The position numbers were made by a program, and so were the translations under genes. Below, piece by piece: positions 52,064-60,809 of a stretch of 64,000 nt of DNA (its first letter is position 1; every line of letters begins with the position of its first letter). This stretch comes from Bradyrhizobium sp. LTSP849 (lineage in GTDB: Bacteria; Pseudomonadota; Alphaproteobacteria; Rhizobiales; Xanthobacteraceae): NCBI RefSeq assembly GCF_000938255.1, contig NZ_JYMR01000011.1, positions 79,524-143,523 on the forward strand, given 5' to 3'. The notes below the pieces were generated by a model. The model did not search any database. It was not told where the DNA came from and worked only from the letters and a program-made list of their open reading frames with translations.

Positions 52064-52816
52064 ATGATCACCAAGGTCTGCGCCTTCTACCAATTCGCCG
52101 CCCTGCCCGATTACCGCGAGCTGCGCGAGCCGCTGCGCGCGTTCTGTGCCGGCCTTTCGCTGAAGGGCAGCGTGCTGCTGGCGAATGAGGGCATCAACGG
52201 CACGATCGCGGGCGCGCCCGACGCGATCGACGCATTCGCCCATGAACTCGCGCACGGCGACCTGTTTAGCGGCAGGCTTAACAATCTCGAATTGAAGCTC
52301 TCGACCTCCGAGGCGATGCCGTTCGGCCGACTCAAGGTGCGGCTGAAGAAGGAGATCGTCACGCTTGGCGATGCGGCCGCCGATCCGACCCGACAGGTCG
52401 GTACTTACATTGAGGCCGCCGAGTGGAACGCGCTGATCTCGGCGCCCGACACGCTGGTGCTCGACACCCGCAACGCCTTCGAGGTCGCCATGGGCACGTT
52501 CGAGGGCGCGGTCGACCCTGAGATCAAGAGCTTTGGCCAATTCAAGGACTTTGCAGCACAACAGCTCGATCCGACGAAACACCGCAAGATCGCGATGTTC
52601 TGCACCGGTGGGATCCGCTGCGAGAAGGCGAGCGCGCATCTGCTCGCGCGCGGCTTTGCCGAGGTCTATCACCTCAAGGGCGGCATCCTCCGATATCTGG
52701 AAGAAGTACCGGAGGCGCAGAGCCGCTGGCGCGGCGAATGTTTTGTGTTCGACGAGCGCGTCGCTCTCGGCCATGGTTTGCAAGAACGGGACAAGGGACA
52801 CGGCCGTGACGAATGA
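52064..52816 (+). CDS. trhO: tRNA uridine(34) hydroxylase TrhO (rhodanese-like)
   Basis: A 250-residue protein of the YceA/TrhO family, which hydroxylates U34 of tRNA with oxygen to give ho5U. N-terminal acylphosphatase-like domain (MITKVCAFYQFAALPDYRELREPL; KGSVLLANEGINGTIAG) and C-terminal rhodanese domain with the catalytic Cys in MFCTGGIRCEKAS. It divergently neighbours the Ggt-like gene and overlaps slyX by 11 bases. Confidence 0.94.
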   Translation: MITKVCAFYQFAALPDYRELREPLRAFCAGLSLKGSVLLANEGINGTIAGAPDAIDAFAHELAHGDLFSGRLNNLELKLSTSEAMPFGRLKVRLKKEIVTLGDAAADPTRQVGTYIEAAEWNALISAPDTLVLDTRNAFEVAMGTFEGAVDPEIKSFGQFKDFAAQQLDPTKHRKIAMFCTGGIRCEKASAHLLARGFAEVYHLKGGILRYLEEVPEAQSRWRGECFVFDERVALGHGLQERDKGHGRDE

Positions 52817-53024
52817 GATCAACGCGCTGAGCGAACGCATCGACGCGCTGGAGACGCGCCTGGCCTATCAGGACGACACCATCGAGACCCTGAACAAGAC
52901 CATCACCGCGCAATGGAAGCAGATCGACGCGCTGACGCGGCAGCTCGCGCAGCTCGGCGAACGGTTGCAGGAGGCCGAGGCGAACGCGCCGGGGCCTGCC
53001 AACGAGCGTCCGCCGCATTATTAA
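52806..53024 (+). CDS. slyX: SlyX family protein
   Basis: A 72-residue coiled-coil protein (ERIDALETRLAYQDDTIETLN; QWKQIDALTRQLAQL). The GTG at 52806 is chosen because the protein then begins TNEINALSERIDALE as in relatives; an upstream ATG at 52773 would lie deeper in trhO. It overlaps the end of trhO and ends 6 bases from the convergent cyclase gene. Function unknown; a small, widely conserved protein. Confidence 0.88.
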   Translation: MTNEINALSERIDALETRLAYQDDTIETLNKTITAQWKQIDALTRQLAQLGERLQEAEANAPGPANERPPHY

Positions 53025-53030
53025 GCGCGA

Positions 53031-54935
53031 CTACTGACCAGACGCTCTGGCCAGCAGGTTCATGACCTCGCCCGACATCATCAGGCGGTCGCGGCCGGCA
53101 TCCTTGGCAGCGTAGAGCGCGCGGTCGGCCGCCTCCACCAGCGATCCCGCCCCCGCCGTGCGCTCGAACGACGGCCGGCAGGCCGCGCCGCCGACCGAGA
53201 CAGTCACGCATCCCGCTGTCGGATTGGAGGCATGAACGAGGCCGGCATCGTGAACGGCGCTGCGGATCCGCTCGCCGATCCTAGCGCAACCGGCGGCATC
53301 GGTGTTCGGCAGCAGCATGGCGAATTCCTCGCCGCCATAGCGGGCGGCGAGATCGCCGACCCGCTGCATCTCTGCGGCGATGATCCTCGCAACCACGCGC
53401 AAGCAGGCGTCGCCCGCGGGATGGCCGTATTCGTCGTTGTAGGACTTGAAGTGGTCGACGTCGATCATCAAGAGGCCAAGGCTGGAGCGGTCGCGATAGG
53501 CGCGCGCCCATTCCTCGTTCAGCCGCTCGTCGAAGCGGCGCCGGTTGGCAAGCCCGGTGAGGCTGTCCTCGATCGCGAGCGTCTCGAGCCTGCTCTCCAG
53601 CTGCTTCTGCTCGGTGATATCGCGCGAAATCGCGACCACGCCGTCGACATGGCCGTTGTCTTTGCGCGTCACCCGCATGGTCGATTCCAGCCAGACCTCG
53701 GATTTCTGCCGGTGCACATTGCGGTAGGTGACGCGCGCTTCGTCCTTCTCGCCGCGCTTCATGGCGTCGATGATGGCCTGGACCTGCGGCAGATCGTCCG
53801 GGTGGATGCCCGCGAGCGCAAGCGTGCCGATCAGCTGATTGGCGCGCCAGCCGATGACGCGGTTCGACGACGGCGAGACGTAACGCAGGCGCTCGTCGAT
53901 CCCGATGCGGGTGACCATATCGCTGGAGCCTTCCGCGAGCAGGCGGAAATGCGCCTCCTTCTCGACCAGAGCGGCGGCCATGCTCTGGCCACGCTGCAAC
54001 TGCCGCACCAGCACCGCGCCGATCACCGCGATCAGCATCACCAGCGCGAGCACGTAGAGCATGCGGGAGATCGCAGCGGCACGCCACGGCGCGAGCAGCT
54101 CCTCCCTGTCGACGGTGGCGAGCAGGACGAGCGGATAACGGCCAGAGCGCTTGAAGAAGCTGACGCGCTCGGCGCCGTCCAGCGGCGACTTGAAATGATA
54201 GGCGCCATTCGGCCGTTGCAGGCTGGCATCACGGAACAGCGGGGTGTCGCCGACATTGCGGCCGACGAACTTCTCGTTGTTCGGGTTGCGCGCGATGATC
54301 ATGCCGTCGGCGTACATCAGCGTCACGGAGCTGTTGCGGCCGATCTCGAACTGCTCGTAGAAATGCGACAGATATCTGGAGCTGATGGCCGCGAGCACCA
54401 CGCCGCCAAAGCTGCCGTCCGGCTTGTTGAAGCGGCGCGACAGGGTGACGACCCATTCGCCGTCCAGCAGGCTCTTCACGGGATGGCCGATATAGGCCTC
54501 GCGCTTGGGCGAGAGCTGGTGGTGACGGAAGAACGCGTCGTCGCTGAGCGTCGAGGCGATCGTGCCGGGCGAAGTCAGCCAGTTGCCCTGGTCGTCGATG
54601 ATGGCGAGGCTATGGACGCGATCCATCGCCTTCTTGCGCGCCTCCAGAAGGTTGCGCAGCTTCGCAATCGTGGCGGGATCGGCGCCGTCCATCTCCAGCC
54701 GGCTGACGACGCCGACAACACCGGAATCCAGCAGATCGAGACTGTCCTCGGCATGCTGCGTCAGCGAGCGGGCGACGTTCGCCATCTCCGTCTCGGCGCC
54801 TTTCAGCACCGCGTCGCGTGCCGCCCATTCACGCCAGCCACTGACGCTGAGAATCGCCACGCAGGTGAGCACGACAAACGCCGCCGCACGCAGCGGCAGT
54901 CGGCTCCATCCGGCTCTCTGTGAGGCGACGTTCAT
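53031..54935 (-). CDS. membrane-bound PAS-GGDEF diguanylate cyclase
   Basis: A 634-residue sensor cyclase. N-terminal TM helix (residues ~12-32), a periplasmic dCache-like sensor (~35-285), second TM (~290-312), PAS domain (~330-450), and GGDEF domain (~465-625). The active site reads GGEEF (YGGEEFAML), and the inhibitory RxxD site (RVGD) stands exactly five residues before it, so the enzyme should be active and product-inhibited. It makes cyclic di-GMP in response to an extracellular signal. No phosphodiesterase domain is fused; a GGDEF-EAL protein is encoded 6 kb away. Confidence 0.93.
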   Translation of the reverse strand: MNVASQRAGWSRLPLRAAAFVVLTCVAILSVSGWREWAARDAVLKGAETEMANVARSLTQHAEDSLDLLDSGVVGVVSRLEMDGADPATIAKLRNLLEARKKAMDRVHSLAIIDDQGNWLTSPGTIASTLSDDAFFRHHQLSPKREAYIGHPVKSLLDGEWVVTLSRRFNKPDGSFGGVVLAAISSRYLSHFYEQFEIGRNSSVTLMYADGMIIARNPNNEKFVGRNVGDTPLFRDASLQRPNGAYHFKSPLDGAERVSFFKRSGRYPLVLLATVDREELLAPWRAAAISRMLYVLALVMLIAVIGAVLVRQLQRGQSMAAALVEKEAHFRLLAEGSSDMVTRIGIDERLRYVSPSSNRVIGWRANQLIGTLALAGIHPDDLPQVQAIIDAMKRGEKDEARVTYRNVHRQKSEVWLESTMRVTRKDNGHVDGVVAISRDITEQKQLESRLETLAIEDSLTGLANRRRFDERLNEEWARAYRDRSSLGLLMIDVDHFKSYNDEYGHPAGDACLRVVARIIAAEMQRVGDLAARYGGEEFAMLLPNTDAAGCARIGERIRSAVHDAGLVHASNPTAGCVTVSVGGAACRPSFERTAGAGSLVEAADRALYAAKDAGRDRLMMSGEVMNLLARASGQ

Positions 54936-55109
54936 GCGGCAGAAATCTCCGATCGTCGGAACTTCTGCCGCTTCTGTTATTGAACCCTGAAACGCTTGCT
55001 GACATTCGGAAGCATATCCGGGTTTTCCCGTACTCCTACGGACGCAAGCGTCCGCAGATCGCTAACAATGCGTTATCGATCCTATCGGAAACCGGCGAGC
55101 GAGCGCGCC

Positions 55110-55403
<294 letters not shown>

Positions 55404-55434
55404 TCAGGAACCTCAATCTACATCAGGACAGTTC

Positions 55435-56469
55435 GTGCCCCAGTCTGCGACCAAACCCTTCATCGAAGTGCTCTCCGGCCAACGGCAGGCAATCCCGCCG
55501 GTGTGGATGATGCGGCAGGCCGGCCGCTATCTGCCGGAATATCGCGAGGTGCGGGCCAAGGCCGGCGGCTTCCTCGATCTCTGCTTCAATCCGGAGCTTG
55601 CCGCCGAAGTGACGCTGCAACCGATCCGCAGGTTCGGCTTCGATGCCGCGATCATCTTCTCGGACATTCTCGTGATCCCCTATGCGCTCGGCCGCTCCGT
55701 GCGCTTCGAGGTCGGCGAGGGCCCTCGGCTCGAGCCGCTCGATGATCCCGGCAAGGTCGCGACGCTCGCCCCCTACGCCGATTTCGGCAAGCTCGCGCCG
55801 GTGTTCGAGGCGTTGCGCATCGTGCGCGGCGCGCTCGATCCAAAGATTGCGCTGATCGGCTTCTGCGGCGCGCCGTGGACGGTCGCGACCTACATGGTCG
55901 CGGGCCAGGGCACGCCGGACCAGGGGCCGGCGCGGATGATGGCCTATCGGCATCCGGACGCGTTTACAAAGATCATCGACGTGCTGGTCGAGAGCTCGAT
56001 CAATTATCTGCTCATGCAGCTTGCCGCCGGCGCCGACGTCTTGCAGATCTTCGACACCTGGGCCGGCGTGTTGCCGCCGGCCGAATTCGCGCGCTGGTCG
56101 GTCGAGCCGACGCGCCGCATCGTCGAAGGCGTGCGCGCCAAGGTGCCGGACGCGAAGATCATTGGCTTCCCGCGCGGCGCCGGCGCGCAGCTGCCGGGCT
56201 ATGTCGAGGGCACTGGCGTCAACGCCGTCAGCATCGACTGGACCGCCGAGCCCGCCTTCATCCGCGAGCGCGTGCAGTCACGCGTCGCCGTGCAGGGCAA
56301 TCTCGATCCGCTCGTGCTGATCACCGGTGGCGCAGCACTCGACCGTGCGGTCGACAATGTGCTGACGAACTTTGCGCAAGGGCGCTTCATCTTCAATCTC
56401 GGTCACGGCATCCAGCCGGAGACGCCGATCGCCCATGTCGAGCAGATGCTGAAGCGCGTGCGGAGATGA
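55435..56469 (+). CDS. hemE: uroporphyrinogen decarboxylase
   Basis: A 344-residue enzyme converting uroporphyrinogen III to coproporphyrinogen III in haem synthesis. Signature 1 [15 protein letters not shown] and signature 2 [13 protein letters not shown] are intact, as is [12 protein letters not shown]. The GTG at 55435 is chosen because the protein then starts [15 protein letters not shown] and AGGACA stands 6-7 bases upstream; GTG at 55399 would add residues unlike the family. It converges with the hemC paralogue. Confidence 0.95.
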   Translation: MPQSATKPFIEVLSGQRQAIPPVWMMRQAGRYLPEYREVRAKAGGFLDLCFNPELAAEVTLQPIRRFGFDAAIIFSDILVIPYALGRSVRFEVGEGPRLEPLDDPGKVATLAPYADFGKLAPVFEALRIVRGALDPKIALIGFCGAPWTVATYMVAGQGTPDQGPARMMAYRHPDAFTKIIDVLVESSINYLLMQLAAGADVLQIFDTWAGVLPPAEFARWSVEPTRRIVEGVRAKVPDAKIIGFPRGAGAQLPGYVEGTGVNAVSIDWTAEPAFIRERVQSRVAVQGNLDPLVLITGGAALDRAVDNVLTNFAQGRFIFNLGHGIQPETPIAHVEQMLKRVRR

Positions 56470-56643
56470 TTTGTCTCGCCTAGGGGCGCGAAATAAAAAC
56501 GCGAAAACAACCCCATGCACAGTAGAAATCATTGAAGGATTTCGTCTGGCATGGCTTCAAGTCACGCAGCAACGAGGTTTGACCCGTCGGGCAAAACAGG
56601 CGCATGATGCCATCATCGCACCGATGCCCGCCGTGCTGCTGAC

Positions 56644-57624
56644 TTAGCGCGGCCGGCTGCGCTCGATGATCTCGGCGGCGCCCTTCGTCAGCAGATCGAG
56701 TCCCACCGCACGGCCGAGTTCGCGCGGGCGGTTCGCAGGGCCGGCGTGTGAAACCTCGATGATGGTGTTGCCGGAGAGGTCGAGCACGGATGCGGTGAGC
56801 GACATCTGATCCCCAGTGATGGTCGAAAGGCCCGCGATCGGCGAGTTGCAGTGGCCGTTGAGCACCCACAGCACCTCGCGCTCGGCATCGGCACAGGCAT
56901 GCGCCGTGGGATCATCGATCGACGCGAGGATCTGCCGGGTCTGCCAGTCCTGCGCGGCGCATTCCACTGCGACGATGCCCTGCCCGGCCGCGGGCAGCAT
57001 CTCCGCCGCGGAGAATTCGTAGGCGATGCGGTTCGCAAGACCAACGCGGTCGAGACCCGAGCGCGCCATGATCAGCGCATCCGCAGGCCCGACAGCGCCG
57101 CCCTCCGGCAGGCGCTGCTTCTCGCCATTGTCGAGCTTTCGCACGCGCGTATCGGCGGCGCCGCGAAAGTGAATAACCTCGATCTCCGGAAACAACCGCC
57201 GCACATAGGCGGCGCGGCGCACGGCGTTGGTGCCAACTTTAAAACCCTTGCCGCGCGACTGCCGCAGCGCCTCCAGCGTGACGCCGTCGCGCAGCACCAG
57301 TGCATCGCTCGCGGGATCGCGCGACAGTGTGGCACCAATGACGAGGCCCGGCGTGTCCTCGTTGCCGGGCATGTCCTTCAGCGAATGCATCGCCGCCTGC
57401 AACTCGCCGGACAGCACGGCGGCGCGGATCTGCGCCACGAAGGCACCGCCCTTGCCGCCATGCGGCAGGAGCTTGCTGGTCTGGTCGAGATCGCCTGACG
57501 TGTCGAACTTGACGATCTCGACCTCGATCTCGGGCACGGCGGCGGTCAGGCGGCGCGCGATCTCTTCCGTCTGTGCCAGCGCCATCGCGCTCTTGCGTGT
57601 GCCGATCCGAAGTCGAATAGCCAA
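56644..57624 (-). CDS. hemC: hydroxymethylbilane synthase, divergent HemC
   Basis: A 326-residue porphobilinogen deaminase. The catalytic Asp motif (HSLKDMP), the Arg pair after GTNAV (VRR) and the dipyrromethane-cofactor Cys (GHCNSPIAG) are present. But several normally invariant segments are unusual: GTNAVRRAAYV instead of GTSSxRR, FRGAADTRVRKLD instead of LRGNVNTRLxKLD, and GHCNSP instead of GGCQVP. It is likely a paralogue, with the standard hemC elsewhere in the genome. It follows a GMC oxidoreductase by 26 bases on the minus strand and is convergent with hemE. Confidence 0.85.
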   Translation of the reverse strand: MAIRLRIGTRKSAMALAQTEEIARRLTAAVPEIEVEIVKFDTSGDLDQTSKLLPHGGKGGAFVAQIRAAVLSGELQAAMHSLKDMPGNEDTPGLVIGATLSRDPASDALVLRDGVTLEALRQSRGKGFKVGTNAVRRAAYVRRLFPEIEVIHFRGAADTRVRKLDNGEKQRLPEGGAVGPADALIMARSGLDRVGLANRIAYEFSAAEMLPAAGQGIVAVECAAQDWQTRQILASIDDPTAHACADAEREVLWVLNGHCNSPIAGLSTITGDQMSLTASVLDLSGNTIIEVSHAGPANRPRELGRAVGLDLLTKGAAEIIERSRPR

Positions 57625-57650
57625 GCTTTTATCCTCTCGAGATGCGCGGG

Positions 57651-59276
57651 TTACCCCGCATCCTCCAATATCATATCGGACGCCTTTTCGGCGATCATGA
57701 TGATCGGCGCATTGGTGTTGCCCGAGACCAGATCCGGCATGATCGAGCCATCGACCACCCGAAGGCCTTCGAGCCCCCTCACCTTCAGCCGCTGGTCGAC
57801 CACCGCGAGTGCGTCATTGCCCATACGGCAGGTCGAGGTCGGATGATAGATGGTGCTGCCGCGTTCGCGGCAGTAATCCAGCAGCTCGGCATCCGTGGAT
57901 ACCTTCGCCCCGGGATCGTATTCGTCGACCACGAACGGCTTCATCGCCGGCGCGTTCAGGATCTTGCGCAAGATCTTCAGACCTTCGACATTGGTGGTGC
58001 GGTCGGTCTCGGTCGACATGTAGTTGATGCGGATCTCCGGTGGCACCGTCGGGTCCGCGCTCTTGATGCGCAAGCTGCCGCGGCTTTCAGGGCGAAGCTG
58101 GCACACCGATGCGGTGAAGCCGGAGAAATCATGCAGCTTCTCGCCCATCTTGTTGGTCGAGAACGGCAGGAAGTGCACCTGGATGTCGGGCGAGGCCAGC
58201 CGCGGACTGGTCTTGAAGAACGCCCCCGCCGTGCCGGCGGCGATCGTCAGCCAACCCTTCCGGAACAGCGCATAGCGCGCGCCGGCGAGCGTGCGGCGGA
58301 TCGGATTGTTGACGGTGTCGTTGAGGGTGACCTTCTGCGCGCAGCGCATCACGACGCGGACCTGCATGTGATCCTGGAGATCGTGGCCGACGCCTTTCGC
58401 ATCCAGCACGACATCAATGCCGTGCCGGCGCAGGAGATCGGCGGGACCGACGCCGGAGAGCTGAAGCAGCTGCGGCGAGTTGTAGGCGCCGCTCGACAGA
58501 ACGATCTCCTTGCGCGCCCGTGCGCGGCGCAGCGTCGCGCCTTGACGGTATTCGACCCCGACGGCGCGGCGGCCCTCGAACAGCACGCGCTGGCCGAGCG
58601 CTGATGTTTCGATCTTGAGATTGACGCGAGTCTTCGCGGGGCCGAGATAGGCCACCGCCGTCGAGGCACGACGGCCGTTGCGCGTGGTGGTCTGAAACAG
58701 GCCGACGCCTTCCTGCGTGGCGCCGTTGAAATCGGGATTGTAGGGCAAGCCGTTCGCGACCGCGGCGTCGATGAAGGCTTTCGACAGCGGATCGGTCATG
58801 ACCATGTTGGAGACCGGCAACGGGCCGCCCGTGCCGTGATATTGATCGGCGCCGCGCGACTGGTTCTCGGCCTTCTTGAAATAGGGCAGCACGTCATCGT
58901 AGCCCCAGCCGGTGTTGCCGTGCTGACGCCAGCGATCGTAATCCTCATGCTGGCCGCGGACATAGAGCAGGCCGTTGATCGAGCTCGATCCGCCCAGCGT
59001 TTTTCCACGCGGCTGAAACACCTGGCGGCCCTTCAGCTCGGGCTCCGGCTCGGTCTGGTACATCCAGTTGACGGTCTTCTCCTTGAACAGTTTTCCGTAG
59101 CCGAGCGGCACGTGGATCCAGATGTTGGAATCCTTCGGGCCGGCTTCGAGCAGCAGTACGCTGTGCTTGCCGTTCGCCGACAGGCGGTTAGCGAGCACGC
59201 AGCCGGCAGAGCCGGCGCCGACGATAATGTAGTCGAATGCGGGATCGGACGGCGCGAGGGAGGAATTTGCGTTCAT
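57651..59276 (-). CDS. GMC family FAD oxidoreductase (choline/alcohol dehydrogenase type)
   Basis: A 541-residue flavoprotein. FAD motif IIVGAGSAGCVLANRLS at the N-terminus, GMC signature 1 GKTLGGSSSINGLLYVRG, and a C-terminal STIYHPTSTCRMG with the catalytic His and GNTNAPIIMIAEKASDMI. Oxidises an alcohol, possibly a primary alcohol or choline; relatives act on long-chain or polyethylene-glycol alcohols. First gene of a unit with the hemC paralogue (26-base gap). Confidence 0.92.
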   Translation of the reverse strand: MNANSSLAPSDPAFDYIIVGAGSAGCVLANRLSANGKHSVLLLEAGPKDSNIWIHVPLGYGKLFKEKTVNWMYQTEPEPELKGRQVFQPRGKTLGGSSSINGLLYVRGQHEDYDRWRQHGNTGWGYDDVLPYFKKAENQSRGADQYHGTGGPLPVSNMVMTDPLSKAFIDAAVANGLPYNPDFNGATQEGVGLFQTTTRNGRRASTAVAYLGPAKTRVNLKIETSALGQRVLFEGRRAVGVEYRQGATLRRARARKEIVLSSGAYNSPQLLQLSGVGPADLLRRHGIDVVLDAKGVGHDLQDHMQVRVVMRCAQKVTLNDTVNNPIRRTLAGARYALFRKGWLTIAAGTAGAFFKTSPRLASPDIQVHFLPFSTNKMGEKLHDFSGFTASVCQLRPESRGSLRIKSADPTVPPEIRINYMSTETDRTTNVEGLKILRKILNAPAMKPFVVDEYDPGAKVSTDAELLDYCRERGSTIYHPTSTCRMGNDALAVVDQRLKVRGLEGLRVVDGSIMPDLVSGNTNAPIIMIAEKASDMILEDAG

Positions 59277-59319
59277 GCGCTTCTGTTCTTCTTGTTGGTG
59301 TGGCGTTTCCGTTTCGTCA

Positions 59320-59420
59320 CTAGAGCACCGTTCCGATAAAATCGGAACGGTGCTCTAGATTCTTGTTTTGACGCGTTTTCTTTACGCGAACCGGTACCCA
59401 CTTCGCTCGAAAACGCTTTT
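59320..59420. repeat. rhizobial intergenic mosaic-type element with 18-bp palindrome
   Basis: CTAGAGCACCGTTCCGAT (59320-59337), three bases, and its exact inverse (59341-59358), followed by a GC-rich tail (TTGACGCGTTTTC, ACGCGAACCGGTACC, CTCGAAAACGC) resembling the RIME-type elements of rhizobial genomes. It lies between the GMC gene and the TetR gene; no gene seen in the 150 bases. Confidence 0.7.
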
Positions 59421-59426
59421 GTACAA

Positions 59427-60017
59427 TCATGCCCGCAGACGCAGCGCCTCGACCAGCGACTTGAACGCACGGGCATATTCCGCGCCCGCCCTTGCGATAT
59501 CCGCGCGTCCGGCGCAGGCGACCGCGGCCTCCGTCACCGCGCCGAGCAGCAGCCGCGCCAGCGGCTCGACCGGCTGCCGCGCGATCAGGCCGGCTTCCAT
59601 GGCAGCGGAGATCGCGCGCGGCATCTTGCCGCCAAAATGCTGCGCGTCGATCTCGCGCCAGCGCTCCCAGCCGAGCACGGCCGGGCCGTCACGCAGGATG
59701 ATCTGGCCGGTCGGACCTTTTGCGGTGGCGGCAAAATAATGCTGGGTGCCGGCGACCATGGCACCGAGCACGTCCTTCTCGGCGCGCGCGGTGCTGTCGA
59801 TCTCGGCGACGAGATCGCGCGAGACGGAATCGAACACGGCCTCGAATACGGCTTCCTTGGTCTTGAAGTGATGATAGACCGCGCCCTTGGCGACGCCGGC
59901 CGCTTCCGCGATCTCGTCCATGGTGGTGGCGGCAAAGCCTTGCGTCCCGAACAGCCGGCGCGCCGCCGTCAGGATCGCCTCCGATGTCGCAGCCCGCCGC
60001 TCCGCCTGTTTTGCCAT
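59427..60017 (-). CDS. TetR/AcrR family transcriptional regulator
   Basis: A 196-residue regulator with the TetR helix-turn-helix at residues 10-56 (TSEAILTAARRLFGTQGFAATTMDEIAEAAGVAKGAVYHHFKTKE region; core FAATTMDEIAEAAGV). A helical C-terminal domain binds an unknown ligand. Divergent from an NTF2-fold gene, with three tandem half-sites in the 100-base gap that probably control both. Confidence 0.93.
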   Translation of the reverse strand: MAKQAERRAATSEAILTAARRLFGTQGFAATTMDEIAEAAGVAKGAVYHHFKTKEAVFEAVFDSVSRDLVAEIDSTARAEKDVLGAMVAGTQHYFAATAKGPTGQIILRDGPAVLGWERWREIDAQHFGGKMPRAISAAMEAGLIARQPVEPLARLLLGAVTEAAVACAGRADIARAGAEYARAFKSLVEALRLRA

Positions 60018-60071
60018 GGGTCTCGTCTAGTCGAATTCGGCGCAGGCGGCCAGTTGACTTTTCGACCAACG

Positions 60072-60098
60072 GTCGGTATTTACCGACTATCAGTCGGT
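60072..60098. promoter_or_regulatory. overlapping TetR operator half-sites
   Basis: GTCGGTATTTACCGAC (60072-60087) and ACCGACTATCAGTCGGT (60082-60098): two perfect inverted repeats sharing the middle half-site ACCGAC, so three half-sites in all. They lie 55 bases from the TetR start and 20 bases from the NTF2-fold start, fitting a divergent promoter controlled by the regulator. Confidence 0.7.
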
Positions 60099-60117
60099 TT
60101 TAATCGTGAGGTGCGCC

Positions 60118-60483
60118 ATGCCGAGCCGTGACATCGTGGAAGCTTTTGCGAAGCGGCTGGAGGACGGGGATTTCATCGGCGCTATAGAACAATTCTATAC
60201 GCCCGATGCAGCCACGTATGAGAACAACGCCGCCCCGACGGTCGGCCGCGACAAGCTCGTCGCCAAGGAGCGCGGCGTGCTCGCGGCCTCCAAGGAGGTC
60301 AAGGCCGTCCGCGTCGGGCCAAGCATGATCGAGGGCGACAATGTCGCGACGCGCTGGAGCTTCAGCTTCACCAACGCGGAAGGGGTTATCCGAACGTTGG
60401 ATGAGATCGCGTGGCAGACCTGGCGGGGCGATAAGCTGATCGAGGAGCGATTCTATTACGACCCGAAGCAATTGGGGCGGTGA
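60118..60483 (+). CDS. SnoaL-like/NTF2-fold protein
   Basis: A 121-residue single-domain NTF2-fold protein (SRDIVEAFAKRLEDGDFIGAIEQFYTPDA; MIEGDNVATRWSFSF, then GRGDKLIEERFYYDPKQ-like C-terminus). Members include polyketide cyclases, steroid isomerase-like proteins and small dehalogenase-like enzymes. ATG 60118 is chosen since GAGG lies 6 bases before it. Divergent from the TetR regulator with shared operator, so likely a target of that regulator. Confidence 0.87.
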   Translation: MPSRDIVEAFAKRLEDGDFIGAIEQFYTPDAATYENNAAPTVGRDKLVAKERGVLAASKEVKAVRVGPSMIEGDNVATRWSFSFTNAEGVIRTLDEIAWQTWRGDKLIEERFYYDPKQLGR

Positions 60484-60502
60484 GGACTCCCCCGGACATA
60501 GG

Positions 60503-60605
60503 TGTCATCGCCCGCGAAAGCGGGCGATCCAGTATTCCACCAGCGCCGGCGATTGAACCGATAAGCCACGGCGTACTGGATGCCCCGCCTTCGCGGGGCA
60601 TGACA
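60503..60605. repeat. 103-bp palindromic intergenic repeat, copy 3
   Basis: Same length and ends (TGTCAT...ATGACA) as copies 1 and 2, but in opposite orientation: its reverse complement aligns with copy 1. It lies in the 326-base gap 60484-60809; the remaining ~200 bases hold no feature I can support. Confidence 0.85.
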
Positions 60606-60809
60606 GGTGGTGGCGAACATCCCGCTGCCGTTACAGCCCTAACGGCGGGCACGCGCATTTGTATCGATTTGTTATCGATACGGCGGCTTGGACACGCAGA
60701 AGTGGTCACAGCGCCGCTCGCCTGCTGGGATAATTCATAGTTCGTCAAAGGTTTGCGGCGAATTCTCCGGACCGAGCCGGACGAACGGCCCATGCTTGCA
60801 GGCCCTTGA

